Part shown: piece after piece, positions 13,613-16,403 of the stretch
How the letters are laid out: each line of letters starts with the position of its first letter
How positions within the stretch are numbered: the stretch's first letter is position 1
Source: CAYWHE01 sp964458125
Lineage (GTDB): Bacteria > Bacteroidota > Bacteroidia > AKYH767-A > OLB10
Direction: 5' to 3'
DNA: 16,403 nucleotides
NCBI GenBank assembly: GCA_964458125.1
Contig: CAYWHE010000078.1
Coordinates: 1-16,403, forward strand
Position numbers and translations under genes: made by a program
Notes under the pieces: generated by a model
Told to the model about the DNA's origin: nothing
What the model saw: only the letters and a program-made list of their open reading frames with translations
Databases searched by the model: none

Positions 13613-16261
13613 TTAATGCAGATTCGGAATATCCTCCGCCAGTAAAATGAAATTGTCTTCTTCCTCCTTGTATTTCATGATCTGGTCCAGGGCATCGGGG
13701 ACCACATCGCTGCAGACCACAATAAAGGATCCTTTTTTGGCATTCCGGATCGCATATTCAATCGCCTCAGGCTCACTGGGTATAACTTTCAGGGGTTTGT
13801 CCGGGTTCACGTGATGAATGCCCCGGAGCATGAAGTCGATGATCTCCTTTTCCGTACGCCCGCGAAGATTGCGGTCCTGCCTGATGATTATTTCATCGAA
13901 CATGGAAGCCGCCAGCGTGCCCAGGGTGAGAATGTCTTCATCACGCCGGTCTCCGACACCGGCAATAATACCCACCTTGGGTTTGGCTTCAATTTTTTCA
14001 AGGAACCTGGCAATAGCCTGGAACCCTGCAGGATTGTGGGCATAATCAACCATAACCTGGAATTTTTTAAACTGGAAAAGGTTCATTCGACCCGGAGTTT
14101 GAGCAGGTGAAGGGATAAAGGTTTCGAGGGCCAGTTTGATGTCGTCTATTTTGAAGTTGTGTATAAAGCCCGTTAGTACGGCAGGCAGGATGTTTTGAAT
14201 CATAAAAATTGCCTTGCCGGAGAAGGTGAGGGGGATGTTGACGATTTTATCAACCCTCATTTTCCAGTTGCCCTTGCAAATGGTCACATAACCGTTTTCG
14301 GCCACAGCGGCCAGCCCGCCTGCGTTACAATGTTCGGAGATGATCGGGTTTTTTTCATCCAGGCTGAAATAGGCAATTTTACAGTCCAGTCCGTTGGCCA
14401 TTTTGGCTACCAATGGATCATCGGCATTGAGGATGGCATAACCGCCTGGAAGGACGCTTTCCACCACCACGGCTTTCACCTTGGCCAGTTCTTCAATGGT
14501 GTTGATGCCCTTCAGGCCGAGGTGGTCGGAGGCTACGTTGGTGACGATACCGGTATCGCAGTTGTGGAAGCCGAGTCCTGCCCGAAGGATACCTCCGCGG
14601 GCGCATTCCAGGACAGCAAATTCGACAGTCGGATCTTTAAGTATAAACTCTGCACTCATCGGACCGGTGCAGTCGCCCTGTTGCAGCATGTGGTTCTGTA
14701 CGTAAATACCATCAGTGGTGGTGAAGCCGACTTTGCGGCCCATGTATTTCACCATATGAGCAATCAACCGGGTGGTAGTGGTCTTGCCGTTGGTACCGGT
14801 TACCGCCACAATGGGAATGCGGAAATTGCTACCGGGCGGGTAGAGCATGTCGATCACCGGTTCAGCCACGTTGCGCGGCAGGCCCTCGGTTGGAGCCGTG
14901 TGCATCCGGAAACCTGGTGCAGCATTGACCTCCAGCACGGCACCGCCATTTTCGTTTATGGGTTCTGTGATACTGGACGCCATGATATCAATGCCGCAGA
15001 TGTCCAGTCCGACCAGGCGCGCTATGCGTTCACACATGAAGACATTATAGGGGTGAACCAGATCGGTGATGTCTGTGGAAGTGCCCCCCGTGCTGAGGTT
15101 TGCAGTGGCTTTTAAATGAAGCGTTTCGCCTCGCGGCAATATGCTTTCCAGGGTAAGACCATTGTCTTTCAGGATGTGTTGCGTCATCTCATCCACCCTG
15201 ATGGCCGTCAGCACTTTCTCATGACCGTAGCCGCGTCTCGGATCGCTGTTCACCTCATCAATCAGCTCACGGATGGTTAACCGACCGTCACCGGTTACCA
15301 TGGCCGGCGTACGTTTGGCTGCAGCCACAAACTTATAGTTTATCACCAGGATGCGGTGATCATAACCTGTAATGTATTTTTCAACAATGACTGAGCGTGA
15401 GATTTTTTTTGCGGCCGCCATCGCCTGCTTGGCTTCCTCCCAGGTTCGGACATTGATCGTGGCGCCGCGTCCGTGGTTTCCGTTAATGGGTTTCAGCACC
15501 AGCGGGTAGCGGATGTCATCAACGGCATCTTTCAGATCCTCTTCATCGTAAATGATTTTACCGCGGGGAACCGGGATGGAAGCTGCTTCCAGTAAATTTT
15601 TGGTATCTTCCTTATCGCAGGCAATTTCAACGGCTATGCTGCTGGTCGTGGAGGCCACGGTAGCCTGGATTCTCCGCTGATTGACGCCATATCCCAGCTG
15701 CACCAGGGAGTGCCGGTTCAGGCGAACCCAGGGGATGCCCCGGTTTCTGGCCTCTTCCACGATGGCACCGGTACTCGGGCCCAGCCGTTCGTCTTCCCGG
15801 ATTTCCCGCATTTTCTGGATATCGTCAGCCAGGTTATAAGGAATATTATCGGTCAGGGCGCGGGCAATTTTAACCGCGGCCCGTGCGGCATAAATCCCGA
15901 CCTTTTCTTCCTCATAGGAAAACACCACATGATAAACGCCATCTTCGCCGGTTGTGCGGGTGCGGCCAAAGCCTACATCCATGCCGGCCAGGGTTTGAAT
16001 TTCAAGAGCGATGTGTTCAATGACGTGCCCCATCCAGGTACCTTCTTTCACACGATGAAAGAAACCCCCTGCATAATCTTCAGAACAGCGGTGTTCATAC
16101 ATGCTCGGAAACATGTTTTCCAGTCTTTCGGAAAAACCTTCAATTTTATCGGTTGGGAGACCTTCCATTTCTTCCAGATCGAGTTTCATCACGATCAGTT
16201 TATGCCTCCAGATGGACCAGTAATTGGGACCGCGCATGGCACGGATTTCAATAATTCTCAT
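13613..16261 (-). CDS. cphA: Cyanophycin synthetase
   Basis: This 882-residue protein matches the full length of CphA, which makes cyanophycin (multi-L-arginyl-poly-L-aspartate) from Asp, Arg and ATP in the cytoplasm. The N-terminal domain (1-160) holds the conserved GHVIEHIALEIQ (78-89). An ATP-grasp domain (about 210-475), which adds Asp, shows LKPINGNHGRGA (256-267) and VLEVNAAPGFRMH (442-454). The Mur-ligase-like domain (about 480-880), which adds Arg, shows the P-loop VTGTNGKTTTT (487-497, Lys493), NVASDHLG (575-582), DYAHNPAGF (739-747) and GVGDRRDEDI (768-777). All expected motifs are present and no frameshift is seen. It is convergent with the SprT-like gene, 279 bases apart. A cyanophycinase gene is often next to cphA; none is in the window and it could only lie beyond the right edge. 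The ATG at 16261 gives the normal N-terminus. Confidence 0.97.
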   Translation of the reverse strand: MRIIEIRAMRGPNYWSIWRHKLIVMKLDLEEMEGLPTDKIEGFSERLENMFPSMYEHRCSEDYAGGFFHRVKEGTWMGHVIEHIALEIQTLAGMDVGFGRTRTTGEDGVYHVVFSYEEEKVGIYAARAAVKIARALTDNIPYNLADDIQKMREIREDERLGPSTGAIVEEARNRGIPWVRLNRHSLVQLGYGVNQRRIQATVASTTSSIAVEIACDKEDTKNLLEAASIPVPRGKIIYDEEDLKDAVDDIRYPLVLKPINGNHGRGATINVRTWEEAKQAMAAAKKISRSVIVEKYITGYDHRILVINYKFVAAAKRTPAMVTGDGRLTIRELIDEVNSDPRRGYGHEKVLTAIRVDEMTQHILKDNGLTLESILPRGETLHLKATANLSTGGTSTDITDLVHPYNVFMCERIARLVGLDICGIDIMASSITEPINENGGAVLEVNAAPGFRMHTAPTEGLPRNVAEPVIDMLYPPGSNFRIPIVAVTGTNGKTTTTRLIAHMVKYMGRKVGFTTTDGIYVQNHMLQQGDCTGPMSAEFILKDPTVEFAVLECARGGILRAGLGFHNCDTGIVTNVASDHLGLKGINTIEELAKVKAVVVESVLPGGYAILNADDPLVAKMANGLDCKIAYFSLDEKNPIISEHCNAGGLAAVAENGYVTICKGNWKMRVDKIVNIPLTFSGKAIFMIQNILPAVLTGFIHNFKIDDIKLALETFIPSPAQTPGRMNLFQFKKFQVMVDYAHNPAGFQAIARFLEKIEAKPKVGIIAGVGDRRDEDILTLGTLAASMFDEIIIRQDRNLRGRTEKEIIDFMLRGIHHVNPDKPLKVIPSEPEAIEYAIRNAKKGSFIVVCSDVVPDALDQIMKYKEEEDNFILLAEDIPNLH

Positions 16262-16361
16262 ATAGGTTAAACGTGTTTTTTTGTAATTTCAGAATCCTGA
16301 TACCAAATATTTCCGGAAAATAGAAAGAGTTTTGATTTAAACCAAATGAACACAGGATTTA

Positions 16362-16379
16362 GCGATCTTGCAGGATCGC
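16362..16379. repeat. Short inverted repeat upstream of cphA
   Basis: GCGATC (16362-16367) and GATCGC (16374-16379) form a perfect 6-bp stem with a 6-base loop. It lies about 100 bases upstream of the cphA start codon. It has no T-tract on either strand, so it could be a regulator site, a weak terminator of the next gene or chance. No clear TAnnTTTG promoter for cphA is visible in 16262-16403; the best match (AATATTTG on the minus strand, 16311-16304) has one mismatch. Confidence 0.3.
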
Positions 16380-16403
16380 AACCAGGGATCCAATACAAAA
16401 GGG

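Overview
The window most likely comes from a Bacteroidota genome, probably a free-living or uncultured member; I cannot place it more finely. The evidence is a protein with a C-terminal type IX secretion (T9SS) sorting domain and a 'DGSC' cysteine motif, a head-GIN (DUF2807) lipoprotein, Bacteroidota-type lipoprotein signals, and several promoters that fit the Bacteroidota -7 consensus TAnnTTTG. No rRNA, tRNA, CRISPR array, insertion sequence or phage gene was seen.

Layout. 1-1574 (+): the 3' part of a DEAD-box RNA helicase overlapping an EamA/DMT transporter. 1736-3864 (-): a PadR regulator followed 5 bases later by a multi-domain membrane protein (HAAS/DUF1700-like, PspC, membrane helices, DUF2807/DUF4097-like tail). 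A palindromic operator candidate and two tandem promoters lie upstream of padR, and a hairpin terminator lies after the membrane protein gene. 3961-4763: about 800 bases without a convincing gene. 4764-9198 (-): three closely spaced genes read in the order head-GIN lipoprotein, secreted S8 (subtilisin) peptidase, T9SS cargo with PKD and Ig-like repeats. 9266-10432 (+): a divergent seven-repeat beta-propeller lipoprotein. 10602-13333 (+): a lipoprotein-type dipeptidyl peptidase III (M49), then a SprT-like zinc protein that appears to start at TTG. 13613-16261 (-): cyanophycin synthetase CphA, complete.

How the genes fit together. Most of the window concerns the cell envelope: surface or secreted proteins (T9SS cargo, S8 peptidase, three lipoproteins) and an envelope-signalling pair (PadR plus HAAS-PspC). 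CphA stands apart as a nitrogen and carbon storage enzyme; any cyanophycinase partner would lie beyond the right edge. All complete genes look intact, with no frameshifts or mobile elements. The most interesting unit is padR with the HAAS-PspC-beta-rich fusion, because it joins in one chain modules that I recall as separate proteins next to PadR in Firmicutes. I did not find an unambiguous, wholly new system.
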